Shown: positions 5,531 through 7,317 of the stretch, piece after piece
Numbering within the stretch: the first letter of the stretch is position 1
How the letters are laid out: each line of letters opens with the position of its first letter
From: Bacteroidetes/Chlorobi group bacterium ChocPot_Mid
Lineage (GTDB): Bacteria > Bacteroidota > Ignavibacteria > Kapaibacteriales > UBA2268
Direction of reading: 5' to 3'
NCBI GenBank assembly: GCA_003731675.1
Contig: RCNQ01000119.1
Coordinates: 1-7,317, forward strand
DNA length: 7,317 nt
Position numbers and translations under genes: made by a program
The notes under the pieces: generated by a model
The model's database searches: none
What the model was told of the DNA's origin: nothing
The model's input: the letters and a program-made list of their open reading frames with translations, nothing else

Positions 5531-7317
5531 TTATGGACTGCAAATCAAAGTGCATTGCCAGTTTGTATTATTTTTTACCCACGATTGAGAGCGAACTTTT
5601 CCTTTTCCTTCAACTTTTACGTAAACTCCTGCTCTTTGAAGAACATCAATGGCAGTTCTCAAAGGGAAACCTATTACATTCGGTCTGTATTCTTCATCGT
5701 TAATTTTTTTATCTAATGTATCAGATATTAATGTTTTGAATCTTTGTGCTGTAAGTAGAATTTCAGTTCCTTTCGGGATTTTACTTCCACATTCAGGTGA
5801 CTGAGAAATAACAACACCATCAATTAAATTTTCGAGTCTTGGTTTAAAGCCATAATCTGACAAGATAGCCATTGCATCAGCGCTGAAAAATCCCTTGACA
5901 TTTGGTACGAATACTGTATCGTGTTTAGCAACAATATTTTCGAAACCCAGGTTACCATTGATAGCCAGCCACCTGCTTGCAATTGCCTGAAAAACTGGTG
6001 CCGCCGACAGACCGCCATAATATCCTGCTTGTGGTTTGTCCATAGTTACTGCTATTGTAATTTGGGGATTGTCTGCCGGGAAGAATCCGATAAAGGAACC
6101 AGTGTATTGTCCCTGAGTATAAGAGCCATTAACTAATTGTTGAGCTGTTCCTGTTTTTCCTGCGATTTTTAATCCTTTGATTTTTGCTCTTTTTCCTGTT
6201 CCTTTTTCCACGACGCCTGTCATCATATCTGCAATGATTTTTGCAGTGCGTTCTGAAACGACTCTGCGGACTTTTTGATTATCGAACTTTTCTAAAATTT
6301 CTCCATTTGAATTCAAGATTGCTTTTACAAGATGGGGTTTCATCATTACGCCGTTATTTGCTACTGTTGCGTAGGCATTTGCCATTTGCAAAGGAGTTGC
6401 AGTTAAATTGTATCCGTGGCTTATATATCTTCTAACAAATGGTTTGAATTCTTCTCTTTTCGGCACGGTGCCTTGTTCTTCACCAATAAAATCTATTCCA
6501 AGTGTATTTCCGAAACCGAAATCGCGTACATATTTGTAAAATTTATTTTGGTTAAGTTTTTCACCAACCTGAGCGAAGATTACATTGCTTGATTGTTCGA
6601 GTGCTTCACGGAAGGTGACTTTTCCAATGGGATGGTCATCTCGAATTGTGAATTGTCCGAAAGTCAGTTGTCCGCCGAAGCCATTGCAAGGTGTTTCAGG
6701 TGTCATTATTCCGTCATCAATTGCCGCACAGGCAGTAATAACTTTGAATGTTGAACCTGGCTCGTAAACATCTGTGATTGCTCTGAGTTTCATCGCTCCG
6801 AATTCGACTTTGTCTTTTTTAGACGGGTCGTAAGTCGGATATGTCGCAATAGCAAGTATCTCTCCGCTCTTTGGTTCGATTACAATAGCTGTTCCTGATG
6901 CGGACAAAGAGCTGAGAACTCCTTTTTGCAATTCATATTCGAGTATCCTTTGCAGTTCAATATCTATTGTCAGAACAATTGATTTACCATTGACTGCGGG
7001 TATTACGGGTAAGTTTGCCGCCGCATGAAGATATCCTCTTGCATCACGCTTCATCATCATAAATCCTTTTTTCCCGGTCAGAATACTGTTGTATTTCATC
7101 TCTAAACCGCTTATGCCTTCGTTCTCTACATTCGTGATGCCGATTACCTGTGAACCAACATTGCCATATAAAAAGTTTCGTTTTGGTTCTTTGAATTTTA
7201 TCAGTCCTCTGAAGGTCATTGTATCAATCACTCTGGCTTTGTCAGGCATTATTCCTCTTGCAAGCCAGACAAAAGCACTTTTTGTTGAGTTGATTTTTCT
7301 TAAAAAATTCTTATATG
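5531..7317 (-). CDS. ftsI: Class B penicillin-binding protein (FtsI/PBP2-type peptidoglycan transpeptidase) with two PASTA domains, N-terminus outside window
   Basis: The frame is open from the right edge to the stop at 5531-5533, giving 594 residues. An internal ATG at 7249 is not the start, because in-frame codons continue 22 residues further to the edge and the membrane anchor and most of the N-terminal dimerisation domain are missing. Counting from the ATG at 7249, the segment GISGLEMKYNSILTGKKG (45-62) is typical of the domain before the transpeptidase. The active site is complete: S-T-F-K with nucleophile Ser166 (codon 6754-6752), S-S-N at 220-222 and K-T-G at 365-367. Two PASTA domains follow, at about 447-500 (VPNVKGFFSADAMAILSDYG) and 521-570 (RPNVIGFPLRTAIDVLQRAG). 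The enzyme cross-links septal peptidoglycan on the periplasmic side. Pbp2x/SpoVD-like naming is also possible. The gene next to its 3' end is convergent dinB rather than murE, so the usual dcw order is broken here. Confidence 0.93.
   Translation of the reverse strand, partial: YKNFLRKINSTKSAFVWLARGIMPDKARVIDTMTFRGLIKFKEPKRNFLYGNVGSQVIGITNVENEGISGLEMKYNSILTGKKGFMMMKRDARGYLHAAANLPVIPAVNGKSIVLTIDIELQRILEYELQKGVLSSLSASGTAIVIEPKSGEILAIATYPTYDPSKKDKVEFGAMKLRAITDVYEPGSTFKVITACAAIDDGIMTPETPCNGFGGQLTFGQFTIRDDHPIGKVTFREALEQSSNVIFAQVGEKLNQNKFYKYVRDFGFGNTLGIDFIGEEQGTVPKREEFKPFVRRYISHGYNLTATPLQMANAYATVANNGVMMKPHLVKAILNSNGEILEKFDNQKVRRVVSERTAKIIADMMTGVVEKGTGKRAKIKGLKIAGKTGTAQQLVNGSYTQGQYTGSFIGFFPADNPQITIAVTMDKPQAGYYGGLSAAPVFQAIASRWLAINGNLGFENIVAKHDTVFVPNVKGFFSADAMAILSDYGFKPRLENLIDGVVISQSPECGSKIPKGTEILLTAQRFKTLISDTLDKKINDEEYRPNVIGFPLRTAIDVLQRAGVYVKVEGKGKVRSQSWVKNNTNWQCTLICSP

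Overview
The window is AT-rich and uses the standard genetic code. The gene set (YifB/ComM-type ATPase, class B penicillin-binding protein with C-terminal PASTA domains, DinB, decayed RHS-core sequence, a small HicA/HicB pair, a COG1672-like ATPase) and the gene style suggest the Bacteroidota / Chlorobiota / Ignavibacteriota-Kapabacteria side of the FCB group. This placement is an inference from gene style, not from a marker gene.

Layout. Positions 1-739 hold the N-terminal 246 codons of a minus-strand comM/yifB gene, preceded by a run of 7-bp AATTA-type repeats (755-800). Positions 847-2012 form an accessory patch on the minus strand. It consists of a short hicA-hicB toxin-antitoxin pair with decayed pieces of an RHS-core gene on both sides. 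The two pieces share a 32-bp direct repeat (982-1013 and 1690-1721) that encodes the same SERFTSP motif. Positions 2033-2701 encode the most unusual protein here: two DsrC/TusE-like domains fused in tandem, in which the redox cysteines are mostly replaced. Upstream of it on the same strand (2913-4025) lies a 370-residue P-loop ATPase of the archaeal-ATPase-like type. A 383-bp intergenic region (4026-4408) follows. It carries a 54-bp repeat (two units plus the start of a third) full of TTACGTAA palindromes, and it separates the divergent ATPase gene from dinB.

Positions 4409-5527 encode DNA polymerase IV (plus strand). It meets, tail to tail with 3 bp between stop codons, a minus-strand ftsI-type transpeptidase gene (5531 to beyond 7317) that has two PASTA domains and lacks its N-terminus in this window.

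How the genes relate: the outer genes (comM, dinB, ftsI) are ordinary housekeeping or DNA-processing genes. The interior 0.85-4.2 kb is accessory, with remnants of a polymorphic-toxin-like RHS gene, a toxin-antitoxin pair, the tandem DsrC-like protein and the ATPase. No dsr, tus, hdr or sox gene is visible beside the DsrC-like gene, so a sulfur-pathway role cannot be read from context. The best candidates for something undescribed are the tandem cysteine-poor DsrC-like protein and the 54-bp repeat region.
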